A DNA stretch of 32,286 nt from Streptococcus mitis (GTDB taxonomy: Bacteria > Bacillota > Bacilli > Lactobacillales > Streptococcaceae), in contig NZ_RJOB01000012.1 of assembly GCF_003943935.1 (NCBI RefSeq), positions 1 to 32,286 of the forward strand, given 5' to 3'. The notes under the pieces were generated by a model. It worked only from the letters and a program-made list of their open reading frames with translations. It had not been told where the DNA came from and ran no database searches. The position numbers were made by a program, and so were the translations under genes. Shown here in pieces: positions 1 to 9,648 of the stretch. Positions within the stretch are counted from its first letter, which is position 1. The number at the start of each line of letters is the position of its first letter.

Positions 1-2
1 GT

Positions 3-1028
<1,026 letters not shown>

Positions 1029-1074
1029 CCTGAAAACCTAAACTCAACTTGGTTAAACGACTAGATAGAAAAAT

Positions 1075-1102
1075 GCTCAGACAATGTCGTCTGGGCTTTT
1101 TT
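1075..1102 (+). terminator. Intrinsic terminator after the ABC importer gene
   Basis: An 8-bp stem (GCTCAGAC at 1075-1082 with GTCTGGGC at 1089-1096, one G-U pair) is followed by six T residues. Confidence 0.85.
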
Positions 1103-1184
1103 GATATTAGAGTTCCAAAATGTCTTTCAAAATGGAAAATAAGAGAAAATTTTCAGGAATTTGCAAATTTTACTGTAAAGACAC

Positions 1185-1212
1185 TTGACTATTCACAAAA
1201 TAGGTGTATAAT
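1185..1212 (+). promoter_or_regulatory. pnuC promoter
   Basis: TTGACT at 1185-1190 and TATAAT at 1207-1212 are separated by 16 bp. The predicted start of transcription is near 1219, giving a leader of about 137 nt. Confidence 0.8.
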
Positions 1213-1218
1213 GTGTTG

Positions 1219-1355
1219 TGAACTACTTAACAAATAAGGATTTTCAGCTCATGTCGACTAAGGTTGGGAATCTTGTGTATAGACAGTTCATTATCTAATA
1301 GAGCGTTGCGTCCGAAAGTCTATCCAGACACGGCTCTTTAAAAACAAAAGGAGAA
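1219..1355 (+). ncRNA. Structured 5' leader of pnuC, candidate NAD+-II (pnuC-motif) riboswitch
   Basis: The leader can form mutually exclusive pairings. AGAGC (1300-1304) pairs with GCTCT (1333-1337) around an inner hairpin GTCT/AGAC (1318-1321 with 1326-1329). Alternatively ATAGAC (1279-1284) can pair with GTCTAT (1318-1323), with GTGT (1275-1278) extending it onto ACAC (1328-1331). A translational NAD+-binding RNA (NAD+-II, the pnuC motif) is known upstream of pnuC in streptococci. The position fits that class, but the match to its consensus was not checked. The leader ends in the ribosome binding site AAAGGAG. Confidence 0.45.
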
Positions 1356-2165
1356 ATGATGCATACTTATTTGCAAAAGAAAATTGAGAATATCAAAACA
1401 ACCCTAGGTGAAATGTCAGGTGGTTACCGTCGTATGGTTACGGGGATGGCTGATTTAGGATTTTCAGGAACTATGAAGGCTATCTGGGATGACCTTTTTG
1501 CCCATCGTAGTTTTGCCCAGTGGCTTTATTTGCTGGTTTTAGGAAGTTTTCCTCTCTGGCTGGAATTGATTTATGAACACCGTATTGTTGACTGGATTGG
1601 GATGATTTGTAGTCTGACAGGGATTATCTGTGTTATCTTTGTGTCGGAAGGTCGAGCAAGTAACTATCTTTTTGGCTTGATTAACTCTGTTATCTACCTT
1701 ATCTTGGCCCTACAGAAAGGCTTTTATGGTGAGGTATTGACGACCCTTTACTTCACGGTCATGCAGCCAATTGGTCTTCTAGTTTGGATTTATCAAGCTC
1801 AGTTCAAGAAAGAAAAACAGGAGTTTGTCGCACGTAAACTGGATGGCAAGGGTTGGACCAAGTATCTTTCCATTAGTGTTCTTTGGTGGTTGGCCTTTGG
1901 CTTCATTTATCAGTCTATTGGTGCCAATCGTCCCTATCGCGATTCCATCACCGATGCGACCAATGGGGTAGGACAAATTCTCATGACAGCTGTTTACCGT
2001 GAACAATGGATATTCTGGGCAGCTACTAATGTCTTTTCAATCTATCTCTGGTGGGGAGAAAGTCTGCAAATTCAAGGAAAATATCTGATTTACCTGATTA
2101 ATAGTTTAGTTGGTTGGTACCAGTGGAGCAAGGCAGCTAAGCAGAATACTGACTTACCTAACTAG
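1356..2165 (+). CDS. pnuC: PnuC family nicotinamide (riboside/mononucleotide) transporter
   Basis: This membrane protein takes up an NAD precursor, most likely nicotinamide riboside, by facilitated diffusion. It has 269 residues. After a ~60-residue hydrophilic N-terminus there are about seven hydrophobic segments. The PnuC signatures visible include NYLFGLINSVIYLILAL (around residue 100), YFTVMQPIGLLVW (around 130) and NVFSIYLWW near the C-terminus. Two adjacent ATG codons (1356 and 1359) follow AAAGGAG, and either could be the start. The gene stands alone between a terminator on the left and a BOX repeat plus terminator on the right. Its long structured leader suggests control by NAD or a precursor. 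Confidence 0.9.
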   Translation: MMHTYLQKKIENIKTTLGEMSGGYRRMVTGMADLGFSGTMKAIWDDLFAHRSFAQWLYLLVLGSFPLWLELIYEHRIVDWIGMICSLTGIICVIFVSEGRASNYLFGLINSVIYLILALQKGFYGEVLTTLYFTVMQPIGLLVWIYQAQFKKEKQEFVARKLDGKGWTKYLSISVLWWLAFGFIYQSIGANRPYRDSITDATNGVGQILMTAVYREQWIFWAATNVFSIYLWWGESLQIQGKYLIYLINSLVGWYQWSKAAKQNTDLPN

Positions 2166-2220
2166 GAAAAGATGTTTTAAGTTTTCGGTTAAAACAGATA
2201 GAGTTGATAATCAAGGATTT

Positions 2221-2376
2221 TATACTCAATGAAAATCAAAGAGCAAACTAGGAAACTAGCCGCAGGTTGCTCAAAGCACTGCTTTGAGGTTGTAGATAAG
2301 ACTGACGAAGTCAGTTACATATATCTACGGCAAGGCGACGTTGACGTGGTTTGAAGAGATTTTCGAAGAGTATTAT
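2221..2376 (-). repeat. BOX repeat element (A-B-C), inverted relative to the window
   Basis: Read on the minus strand this is a full pneumococcal BOX. The boxA start (TACTCTTCGAAAATCTCTTC) lies near 2375, a boxB hairpin with ACTGACTTCGTCAGT is in the middle, and the boxC end (GATTTTCATTGAGTATA) is at 2221. The ~155-bp length equals one copy each of boxA, boxB and boxC. Stable hairpins such as CAAAGCACTGCTTTG lie inside. BOX elements are scattered in intergenic DNA of S. pneumoniae and close relatives. Confidence 0.93.
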
Positions 2377-2383
2377 ATTATGA

Positions 2384-2410
2384 AAAAGAGGATCAGTTGG
2401 TCCTCTTTTA
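2384..2410 (+). terminator. Intrinsic terminator downstream of pnuC and BOX
   Basis: AAAAGAGGA (2384-2392) pairs perfectly with TCCTCTTTT (2401-2409) around an 8-nt loop. Confidence 0.75.
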
Positions 2411-2419
2411 TTGTTAAAA

Positions 2420-2460
2420 AAATGAAAAACTCAGTAGCCTAGGTATAAGGCAACTGAGCT
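2420..2460 (-). terminator. Intrinsic terminator of sczA
   Basis: On the minus strand ACTCAG...CTGAGT (2430-2435 with 2453-2458), with an inner GCCT/AGGC stem, is followed by a run of T residues toward lower coordinates. It lies just past the sczA stop codon. Confidence 0.7.
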
Positions 2461-2471
2461 CTACTCTGTAT

Positions 2472-3008
2472 TCAATTTTTAGTAATGAGAAGGTCTAGAT
2501 AAAACCGGACAACTTCTTGTTCTGTGAAGTTTTGCCCTTTTTTGAGCCACCAGGTCAATGTCTCGATAAAGTTGGTTACAACTAAGTGTTGGAGATAAGA
2601 AGTAGGCAGATCTGGGTGAGCTTTTTTCAAATCATCAGCCAGCATGGGATAGACGTGGTGCTCCAGCTCTCTCTGGAGTTGGCGGAGGAAGTAGTCATTT
2701 TTGGAGAATAGCAGACTGGTGATATGGTCTTGGTTTTTCTGAAAATGCAGAAAGAGATGGATGAGGTAATCTTCGGTTGAAATGGCTTGCTCTCTTTCAA
2801 AGAGATGATGGAAGAGGTAACGACAGAGCTGGTCTAGAAGCAGTTCCTTGCTTTCATAGTGACAGTAAAAGGTGGAACGTCCCACATCTGCGAGATCAAT
2901 GATATCCTGAATAGTAGTGGCCTCGTAGCCCTTAGTATTCAAAAGTTGTAGAAAAGCTTGATAGATGGCTTTTTTTGTTTTACTGATACGGCGGTCAATG
3001 TTAGTCAT
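2472..3008 (-). CDS. sczA: TetR-family regulator SczA (Zn-responsive activator/repressor of czcD)
   Basis: The protein has 178 residues with an N-terminal TetR helix-turn-helix (TTIQDIIDLADVGRSTFYCH, residues ~36-55) and a helical ligand domain. It is divergent from czcD across 132 bp. That is the arrangement in pneumococcus, where SczA activates czcD when zinc is present and blocks it when zinc is absent, using two distinct sites. Two palindromes in the shared intergenic region fit this. His and Cys residues that could bind metal occur (for example CHYESKE and LFHHLFE). I see no good ribosome binding site before the ATG at 3008, so the start is somewhat open. The assignment to sczA rests mainly on synteny and family. 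Confidence 0.85.
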   Translation of the reverse strand: MTNIDRRISKTKKAIYQAFLQLLNTKGYEATTIQDIIDLADVGRSTFYCHYESKELLLDQLCRYLFHHLFEREQAISTEDYLIHLFLHFQKNQDHITSLLFSKNDYFLRQLQRELEHHVYPMLADDLKKAHPDLPTSYLQHLVVTNFIETLTWWLKKGQNFTEQEVVRFYLDLLITKN

Positions 3009-3029
3009 ATGGACATTTGAGGCAAATTG

Positions 3030-3041
3030 TTCAGAACTGAA
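3030..3041. promoter_or_regulatory. Candidate SczA site 1
   Basis: Perfect inverted repeat TTCAG-AA-CTGAA, extendable outward by G-T, T-A and T-A pairs (3027-3044). It lies upstream of the czcD core promoter and just upstream of the sczA start, which suits an activator site and autoregulation. Confidence 0.5.
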
Positions 3042-3094
3042 TAAAGCTGACCTTTTGCTTCTATCCTTTCTTTGAGTTTTAGTGGATAATGATA

Positions 3095-3111
3095 ATGAAC
3101 AAGATGTTCAT
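3095..3111. promoter_or_regulatory. Candidate SczA site 2 at the czcD promoter
   Basis: Perfect 7-bp palindrome ATGAACA-AGA-TGTTCAT. It shares the TGTTCA half-site with site 1 (3028-3033). It sits 5 bp upstream of a TATTAT -10-like hexamer (3117-3122), where binding would block RNA polymerase. Confidence 0.6.
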
Positions 3112-3140
3112 AAATCTATTATAACAAAGGAATGAGAAAT

Positions 3141-4031
3141 ATGAAGGCAAAATATGCTGTTTGGGTGGCTTTTTTCTTAAATTTGACTTATGCCATTGTC
3201 GAGTTTATTGCAGGTGGAATATTTGGTTCGAGCGCTGTTCTTGCTGACTCTGTGCATGACTTAGGAGATGCGATTGCAATTGGAATATCAGCTTTTCTAG
3301 AAACCATCTCTAATCGTGAAGAAGATAATCAGTACACCTTGGGCTATAAGCGGTTTAGTCTGCTAGGAGCCTTGGTAACAGCGATAATACTCATGACAGG
3401 ATCTGTTCTAGTCATTTTGGAAAATGTTACGAAGATTTTAAATCCGCAACCAGTCAATGACGAGGGGATTCTCTGGTTAGGAATTATTGCGATTACTATT
3501 AATGTGTTAGCGAGTCTAGTGGTTGGTAAGGGAAAGACAAAGAATGAGTCTATTCTGAGTCTGCATTTTCTGGAAGATACCCTAGGGTGGCTGGCTGTGA
3601 TTCTGATGGCGATTGTTCTTCGATTCACGGACTGGTATATCCTAGATTCACTTTTGTCCCTTGTCATTTCTTTCTTTATTCTTTCAAAAGCTCTTCCACG
3701 TTTTTGGTCTACGCTCAAGATTTTCTTGGATGCTGTGCCAGAAGGTCTTGATATCAAGCAAGTAAAGAATGGCCTGGAGCGATTGGACAATGTGGCCAGT
3801 CTTAATCAGCTTAATCTCTGGACTATGGATGGTTTGGAAAAAAATGCCATTGTCCATGTTTGTATAAAAGAAGTGGGAAATATGGAAGCTTGTAAAGAAT
3901 CTATTCGAATTTTCCTCAAAGATTGTGGTTTCCAAAATATTACCATTGAGGTGGATGCAGACCTAGAAACTCATCAAGAACATAAGCGTAAGCTGTGTGA
4001 CTTGGAGCCGAATCATGGGCATTATCATTAG
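3141..4031 (+). CDS. czcD: Cation diffusion facilitator, Zn2+ efflux protein CzcD
   Basis: This membrane antiporter exports Zn2+. It has six predicted membrane segments. The metal-site motifs of the CDF family are present: HDLGD in the second helix (around residue 38) and HFLEDTLGW in the fifth (around 145). A cytoplasmic C-terminal domain ends in a His-rich tail (NHGHYH). An upstream in-frame ATG at 3132 is only 1 nt from AAAGGA (3125-3130), too close to be used. The ATG at 3141, 10 nt away, fits better and gives 296 residues. Divergent sczA is the expected regulator. Confidence 0.9.
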   Translation: MKAKYAVWVAFFLNLTYAIVEFIAGGIFGSSAVLADSVHDLGDAIAIGISAFLETISNREEDNQYTLGYKRFSLLGALVTAIILMTGSVLVILENVTKILNPQPVNDEGILWLGIIAITINVLASLVVGKGKTKNESILSLHFLEDTLGWLAVILMAIVLRFTDWYILDSLLSLVISFFILSKALPRFWSTLKIFLDAVPEGLDIKQVKNGLERLDNVASLNQLNLWTMDGLEKNAIVHVCIKEVGNMEACKESIRIFLKDCGFQNITIEVDADLETHQEHKRKLCDLEPNHGHYH

Positions 4032-4186
4032 AAAAAAGCGACAAATAATTGAGTACTATCTTATTTGGAATAGAGTATTTTCTTTATTATTTAAATAATT
4101 TAAAAGATTGGTAAGTTAAGAGCATTGTATAAACTCCAGATGTATGATTGCTGATGATAAAAATTTTTCGATTAGGTGCAAAACGC

Positions 4187-4217
4187 TTGACTTGGAGTCA
4201 ACTCAAAGTTATATAAT
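4187..4217 (+). promoter_or_regulatory. MerR-type promoter and NmlR operator
   Basis: TTGACT (4187-4192) and TATAAT (4212-4217) are 19 bp apart, the over-long spacer typical of MerR-activated promoters. Inside the spacer lies the dyad CTTGGAGT-CA-ACTCAAAG (4191-4208). The sequence upstream, 4032-4186, holds only AT-rich DNA with a weak imperfect hairpin (about 4050-4080) that may end czcD transcription. Confidence 0.88.
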
Positions 4218-4275
4218 AAGACAAGTGAGTTCGAATAGCTTAAACTCAGTGAATGAAATGAGAGGAGGTTAGTGT

Positions 4276-4629
4276 ATGAATATTAAATCTGCTAGTGATT
4301 TGTTGGAAATTTCAGCGGATACGATTCGGTATTATGAACGGGTTGGTCTCGTGCCACCGATTACTCGAACTGCAACTGGAATTCGTGACTTTCAAGACCA
4401 AGACATAGAAGCACTGGAATTTATTAAGTGTTTTCGTTCGGCGGGTGTCTCTGTGGACAGTTTAGTTGACTATATGTCGCTCTACCAAAAGGGGGATGAA
4501 ACGAGAGAGGAAAGACTTGGTATTTTAGAAGACGAAAAGAAAAAATTAGAGGAGCGCTTGTCTCAGTTACAGACTGCTTTAAATCGCTTAAATCTCAAAA
4601 TTAAACTTTACAAGGAAGGAAAATTTTAA
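4276..4629 (+). CDS. nmlR: MerR-family regulator NmlR
   Basis: The protein has 117 residues. The N-terminal MerR helix-turn-helix (SASDLLEISADTIRYYERVG, residues 5-24) is followed by a C-terminal coiled coil (about 75-112). The only cysteine is Cys52 in IKCFRSAGVS, the position of the sensing thiol in the NmlR/AdhR subgroup, so it cannot be a metal-chelating MerR of the classical kind. NmlR proteins respond to carbonyl electrophiles such as formaldehyde and to nitric-oxide stress. The start follows GAGAGGAGG. The gene is fused in operon with adhC: its TAA is followed directly by the adhC ATG. Confidence 0.93.
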   Translation: MNIKSASDLLEISADTIRYYERVGLVPPITRTATGIRDFQDQDIEALEFIKCFRSAGVSVDSLVDYMSLYQKGDETREERLGILEDEKKKLEERLSQLQTALNRLNLKIKLYKEGKF

Positions 4630-5667
4630 ATGAAATCAGCAGTATATACAAAGGCAGGCCAGGTTGGACTTGCTACTATTGACCGTCCTCAAATTATAGA
4701 AGCAGATGATGCTATTATCCGCATTGTCCGTACTTGCGTTTGTGGTTCGGACCTTTGGAGTTACCGTAATCCCGAAATCGAAGAAGGGCATAGAAATAGC
4801 GGTCATGAGGCGATCGGGATTGTCGAAGAAGTTGGTGAGAACGTTACTACAGTAAAAGCAGGTGACTTTGTCATTGCACCTTTCACCCATGGCTGTGGGG
4901 AGTGTGATGCCTGTCGTGCAGGTTATGATGGGACTTGTGACCGCCATATTGGTAACAACTGGTCAGGTGGTGTCCAGGCTGAGTATATCCGTTTCCACTA
5001 TGCAAACTGGGCGCTGGTTAAAATCCCAGGACAACCTTCAGATTATAGCGAAGGCATGCTTAAGTCTCTATTAACTCTTGCTGATGTCATGCCGACCGGC
5101 TATCATGCTGCGCGTGTTGCTAATGTTCAAAAAGGGGATAAGGTTGTCGTTATTGGTGACGGGGCTGTTGGGCAATGTGCTGTTATCGCCGCTAAAATGC
5201 GTGGTGCATCACAAATTATCCTTATGAGCCGTCATGAAGATCGTCAAAAGATGGCCTTGGAATCAGGTGCGACAGCTGTTGTGGCTGAACGTGGTCAAGA
5301 GGGAATTGCCAAGGTGCGTGAGATCCTTGGTGGTGGAGCAGATGCAGCCCTTGAATGTGTTGGAACAGAAGCAGCGGTTGATCAAGCTCTTGGTGTTCTC
5401 CATAATGGAGGTCGTTTGGGCTTTGTTGGCGTACCGCACTATGAAAATCGAGCCATTGGCTCAACCTTTGGACAAAATACAATAATCGGTGGCGGTCCAG
5501 CTTCTGTCACAACATACGATAAGCAATTCTTACTAAAAGCCGTCCTTGATGGCGATATCAATCCAGGTCGCGTCTTTACTTCAAGTTATAAACTGGAAGA
5601 TATTAATCAAGCCTATAAAGATATGGATGAACGCAAGACCATTAAGTCTATGATTGTGATGGATTAA
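4630..5667 (+). CDS. adhC: Zinc-dependent alcohol dehydrogenase of the NmlR regulon
   Basis: This 345-residue medium-chain dehydrogenase oxidises or reduces an alcohol/aldehyde pair with NAD(P). Catalytic zinc ligands are Cys38 (CVCGSDLW) and the His59-Glu60 pair in SGHEAIG. The structural zinc site is Cys89, 92, 95 and 103 (HGCGECDACRAGYDGTC). The nucleotide fold starts at VVIGDGAVGQ (about 173). The ribosome binding site AAGGAAGG lies inside the end of nmlR, so the two genes are translated from one mRNA. In pneumococcus this NmlR-controlled enzyme protects against formaldehyde and nitrosothiol-type stress. It is not a class III glutathione-dependent ADH by sequence features, and its true substrate is not settled. 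Confidence 0.9.
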   Translation: MKSAVYTKAGQVGLATIDRPQIIEADDAIIRIVRTCVCGSDLWSYRNPEIEEGHRNSGHEAIGIVEEVGENVTTVKAGDFVIAPFTHGCGECDACRAGYDGTCDRHIGNNWSGGVQAEYIRFHYANWALVKIPGQPSDYSEGMLKSLLTLADVMPTGYHAARVANVQKGDKVVVIGDGAVGQCAVIAAKMRGASQIILMSRHEDRQKMALESGATAVVAERGQEGIAKVREILGGGADAALECVGTEAAVDQALGVLHNGGRLGFVGVPHYENRAIGSTFGQNTIIGGGPASVTTYDKQFLLKAVLDGDINPGRVFTSSYKLEDINQAYKDMDERKTIKSMIVMD

Positions 5668-5672
5668 AAAAG

Positions 5673-5714
5673 AAAATCCTAATGGAGATGTGAGATTCTC
5701 TATTAGGATTTTTT
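5673..5714. terminator. Bidirectional terminator between adhC and galR
   Basis: AAAATCCTAAT (5673-5683) pairs perfectly with ATTAGGATTTT (5702-5712), giving A and T runs on opposite sides. It can end both convergent transcripts. Confidence 0.88.
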
Positions 5715-5734
5715 GTCATGTTTAATTTGTGGAG

Positions 5735-6763
<1,029 letters not shown>

Positions 6764-6785
6764 TCATATTTTTCTGCTTTTTACT

Positions 6786-6811
6786 GATAGTTTAGTAAAA
6801 GTTTAGTAAAA
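6786..6811. promoter_or_regulatory. Candidate GalR site: tandem GTTTAGTAAAA repeat
   Basis: The 11-mer GTTTAGTAAAA occurs twice head-to-tail (6790-6800 and 6801-6811), ending 4 bp before the galK -35 box. A partial inverted copy (TTTTACTGATA) lies at 6778-6788. The left part, GATAGTTTAGTAAAA, matches my recollection of the GalR site reported in pneumococcus. Confidence 0.65.
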
Positions 6812-6815
6812 AGGA

Positions 6816-6844
6816 TTGACCTTGGGAAATCCCTTGGATACAAT
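6816..6844 (+). promoter_or_regulatory. galKT promoter
   Basis: TTGACC (6816-6821) and TACAAT (6839-6844) are spaced 17 bp apart. Transcription should start near 6851. Confidence 0.85.
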
Positions 6845-6847
6845 AGA

Positions 6848-6861
6848 AGAAAACGATTACA
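6848..6861 (+). promoter_or_regulatory. Candidate CcpA (cre) site at the galK transcription start
   Basis: AGAAAACGATTACA differs from the cre consensus TGNAANCGNTNNCA only at the first base. It covers the predicted start of transcription, a position that gives repression by CcpA on preferred sugars. Confidence 0.65.
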
Positions 6862-6879
6862 CGTTAAGGCGACTTAACG
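6862..6879 (+). promoter_or_regulatory. Perfect inverted repeat in the galK leader
   Basis: CGTTAAG-GCGA-CTTAACG would form a 7-bp hairpin in the mRNA about 10 nt before the ribosome binding site, or a 7-bp palindromic protein site in DNA. Its role is unknown. Confidence 0.5.
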
Positions 6880-6900
6880 GACAGTCAAAGGAGAATTCAT

Positions 6901-8079
6901 ATGACACAACATTTTACCGCTGAAACCCTTCGCAAAGACTTTCTTGCTGTTTTTGGTCAAGAAGCAGATCAAACTTTCTTTTCACCAGGCCGTATCAATT
7001 TGATTGGTGAACACACAGACTACAACGGTGGGCACGTTTTTCCAGCTGCTATTTCCTTGGGAACTTACGGTGCAGCTCGCAAGCGTGACGACCAAGTCTT
7101 GCGTTTCTACTCAGCTAACTTTGAGGACAAGGGTATCATCGAAGTGCCTCTTGCTGACCTCAAGTTTGAAAAGGAGCATAGCTGGACCAACTATCCAAAA
7201 GGAGTTCTTCATTTCTTGCAAGAAGCTGGGCATGTGATTGACAAAGGTTTTGATTTTTATGTTTATGGGAATATCCCAAATGGTGCAGGCTTGTCTTCTT
7301 CAGCATCCCTTGAACTCTTAACAGGAGTAGTGGCTGAACATCTCTTTGACTTAAAATTAGACCGTTTGGATTTGGTTAAAATTGGGAAACAAACAGAAAA
7401 CAACTTTATCGGAGTGAATTCTGGTATTATGGACCAGTTTGCTATCGGTATGGGGGCTGACCAACGTGCTATTTACCTAGATACAAATACTTTAGAGTAC
7501 GACTTGGTGCCACTTGATTTGAAGGACAATGTCGTTGTTATCATGAACACCAACAAACGTCGTGAATTGGCGGATTCTAAGTACAATGAACGCCGTGCTG
7601 AGTGTGAAAAATCAGTGGAAGAATTGCAAGTAGCCTTAGATATTCAGACCTTGGGTGAATTGGATGAGTGGGCCTTTGACCAATATAGCTATCTGATTAA
7701 AGATGAAAATCGTTTGAAACGTGCTCGCCATGCTGTGCTTGAAAACCAACGTACCCTCAAAGCTCAAGCAGCCCTTCAAGCAGGTGATTTGGAAACATTT
7801 GGTCGTTTGATGAATGCTTCTCACGTTTCTCTGGAGCATGACTATGAAGTAACTGGCTTGGAATTGGATACCCTTGTTCACACAGCTTGGGCACAAGAAG
7901 GCGTTCTCGGTGCTCGTATGACAGGGGCTGGTTTTGGCGGCTGTGCCATTGCCTTGGTGCAAAAAGATGCTGTTGATGCCTTTAAGGAAGCTGTAGGCAA
8001 ACACTACGAGGAAGTAGTTGGATACGCTCCAAGCTTCTATATCGCTGAAGTTGCAGGTGGCACTCGCGTCCTTGACTAG
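6901..8079 (+). CDS. galK: Galactokinase
   Basis: This enzyme phosphorylates alpha-D-galactose with ATP to galactose-1-phosphate, the first committed step of the Leloir pathway. All GHMP-kinase motifs are present in 392 residues: the galactokinase signature [15 protein letters not shown] (residues 30-44), the ATP loop [14 protein letters not shown] (about 126-139), the catalytic Asp in GIMDQFAIG (about 178) and motif 3 [12 protein letters not shown] near the C-terminus. The ATG follows AAAGGAG. galT begins 15 bp downstream, so the two form one transcription unit. Confidence 0.97.
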   Translation: MTQHFTAETLRKDFLAVFGQEADQTFFSPGRINLIGEHTDYNGGHVFPAAISLGTYGAARKRDDQVLRFYSANFEDKGIIEVPLADLKFEKEHSWTNYPKGVLHFLQEAGHVIDKGFDFYVYGNIPNGAGLSSSASLELLTGVVAEHLFDLKLDRLDLVKIGKQTENNFIGVNSGIMDQFAIGMGADQRAIYLDTNTLEYDLVPLDLKDNVVVIMNTNKRRELADSKYNERRAECEKSVEELQVALDIQTLGELDEWAFDQYSYLIKDENRLKRARHAVLENQRTLKAQAALQAGDLETFGRLMNASHVSLEHDYEVTGLELDTLVHTAWAQEGVLGARMTGAGFGGCAIALVQKDAVDAFKEAVGKHYEEVVGYAPSFYIAEVAGGTRVLD

Positions 8080-8094
8080 TCAAAAGGAGGCTTT

Positions 8095-9579
8095 ATGGTG
8101 ACCTTAGTAGATAAATTTGTAACACATGTCATTTCTGAAAGTTCATTTGAGGAAATGGATCGAATCTACCTGACCAATCGTGTCTTGGCACGAGTGGGAG
8201 ACGGTGTTTTGGAAGTTGAGACGGATCTGGATAAAGTGATTGACCTCAAGGACCAGCTGGTTGAGGAAGCTGTTCGATTAGAGACGATTGAAGATAGTCA
8301 GACTGCGCGTGAAATCCTTGGTGCTGAACTGATGGATTTGGTGACTCCTTGTCCGAGTCAGGTTAATCGTGACTTTTGGGCAACCTACGCCCACTCACCT
8401 GAGCAAGCGATAGCGGATTTTTACCAACTCAGTCAGAAAAATGACTACATCAAGTTCAAGGCCATTGCTAAAAATATCGCTTATCGTGTTCCATCTGACT
8501 ACGGCGAGCTAGAAATTACCATCAATCTCTCTAAGCCTGAAAAGGATCCCAAAGAGATTGCGGCAGCTAAGTTGGTGCAAGCTAGCAATTATCCCCAGTG
8601 TCAACTTTGTCTAGAGAATGAGGGCTACCATGGTCGAGTTAACCACCCAGCTCGCAGCAACCACCGTATTATCCGTTTTGAAATGGCTGGTCAGGAGTGG
8701 GGATTTCAGTATTCGCCCTATGCTTACTTTAATGAGCACTGTATTTTCTTAGACGGTCAGCACCGCCCCATGGCCATTAGTCGTCAGAGTTTTGAACGTC
8801 TGTTAGCTATCGTAGAGCAATTTCCAGGCTATTTTGCAGGCTCTAATGCCGACTTGCCGATAGTGGGAGGCTCTATTCTAACTCATGATCACTATCAGGG
8901 AGGCCGACACGTATTTCCTATGGAATTGGCTCCCTTGCAAAAGACTTTCTCTTTTACTGGTTTTGAGCAGGTCAAGGCTGGGATTGTCAAGTGGCCAATG
9001 TCAGTGTTGCGTTTGACTTCGGATTCCAAAGAAGATTTGATCAACTTAGCTGACAAGATTTTGCAGGAATGGCGCCAGTATTCAGATCCAAGGGTGCAAG
9101 TCTTGGCAGAAAGTAATGGAACACCACACCATACCATCACACCCATTGCCCGTAAACGCGATGGCCAGTTTGAGTTGGACTTGGTCTTGCGGGACAATCA
9201 GACTTCTGCAGAACATCCTGATGGCATCTATCATCCCCACAAGGATGTCCAACATATCAAGAAGGAAAATATCGGCTTGATTGAGGTCATGGGCTTGGCA
9301 ATCTTGCCACCACGTCTGAAAGCAGAAGTGGAGCAAGTCGCTAGCTATCTCATGGGAGATGGTGATGCAGTTGTCGATTATCATCAGGGATGGGCAGACC
9401 AACTTAGAGCCCACCATCCAGACCTAACGGATAAAGAAAAAGCCCTTGAAATCGTCAAGGACTCTGTGGGTACTATCTTTGCACGTGTGCTTGAGGATGC
9501 AGGAGTCTACAAGCAGACAGAACAAGGACAGGCAGCCTTTATGCGCTTTGTGGAGCAGGTAGGAATTTTGCCAGACTAG
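8095..9579 (+). CDS. galT: UDP-glucose--hexose-1-phosphate uridylyltransferase, class II GalT
   Basis: This enzyme transfers UMP from UDP-glucose to galactose-1-phosphate, giving UDP-galactose and glucose-1-phosphate. The 494-residue length and the motif GGSILTHDHYQGGRHVF (about residue 259) identify the Gram-positive class II type, which differs from the ~350-residue E. coli-like enzyme with its HPH motif. The ATG follows AAAAGGAGG. It is the second gene of galKT. No galE lies here, so the epimerase must be elsewhere. A new promoter follows it. Confidence 0.96.
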   Translation: MVTLVDKFVTHVISESSFEEMDRIYLTNRVLARVGDGVLEVETDLDKVIDLKDQLVEEAVRLETIEDSQTAREILGAELMDLVTPCPSQVNRDFWATYAHSPEQAIADFYQLSQKNDYIKFKAIAKNIAYRVPSDYGELEITINLSKPEKDPKEIAAAKLVQASNYPQCQLCLENEGYHGRVNHPARSNHRIIRFEMAGQEWGFQYSPYAYFNEHCIFLDGQHRPMAISRQSFERLLAIVEQFPGYFAGSNADLPIVGGSILTHDHYQGGRHVFPMELAPLQKTFSFTGFEQVKAGIVKWPMSVLRLTSDSKEDLINLADKILQEWRQYSDPRVQVLAESNGTPHHTITPIARKRDGQFELDLVLRDNQTSAEHPDGIYHPHKDVQHIKKENIGLIEVMGLAILPPRLKAEVEQVASYLMGDGDAVVDYHQGWADQLRAHHPDLTDKEKALEIVKDSVGTIFARVLEDAGVYKQTEQGQAAFMRFVEQVGILPD

Positions 9580-9590
9580 GAGCTTTCTCC

Positions 9591-9619
9591 TTGCACAGTC
9601 CTATAAAAAGTAGTATCAT
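9591..9619 (+). promoter_or_regulatory. Promoter of the thioesterase gene
   Basis: TTGCAC (9591-9596) and TATCAT (9614-9619) are 17 bp apart, in the gap after galT. Confidence 0.55.
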
Positions 9620-9648
9620 AGTGTCGTTTGAAATATCAGGAGGAAACG

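Noticed and set aside
1049..1237. A 62-codon open frame on the plus strand
   Set aside because: It contains the importer terminator and the pnuC promoter, has no ribosome binding site and resembles no known protein.
3344..3790. A 148-codon frame antisense to czcD
   Set aside because: Shadow of the czcD reading frame, with no initiation signals.
4032..4186. A possible gene or strong terminator between czcD and nmlR
   Set aside because: Only AT-rich DNA and an imperfect hairpin near 4050-4080 are seen; no reading frame or clean stem.
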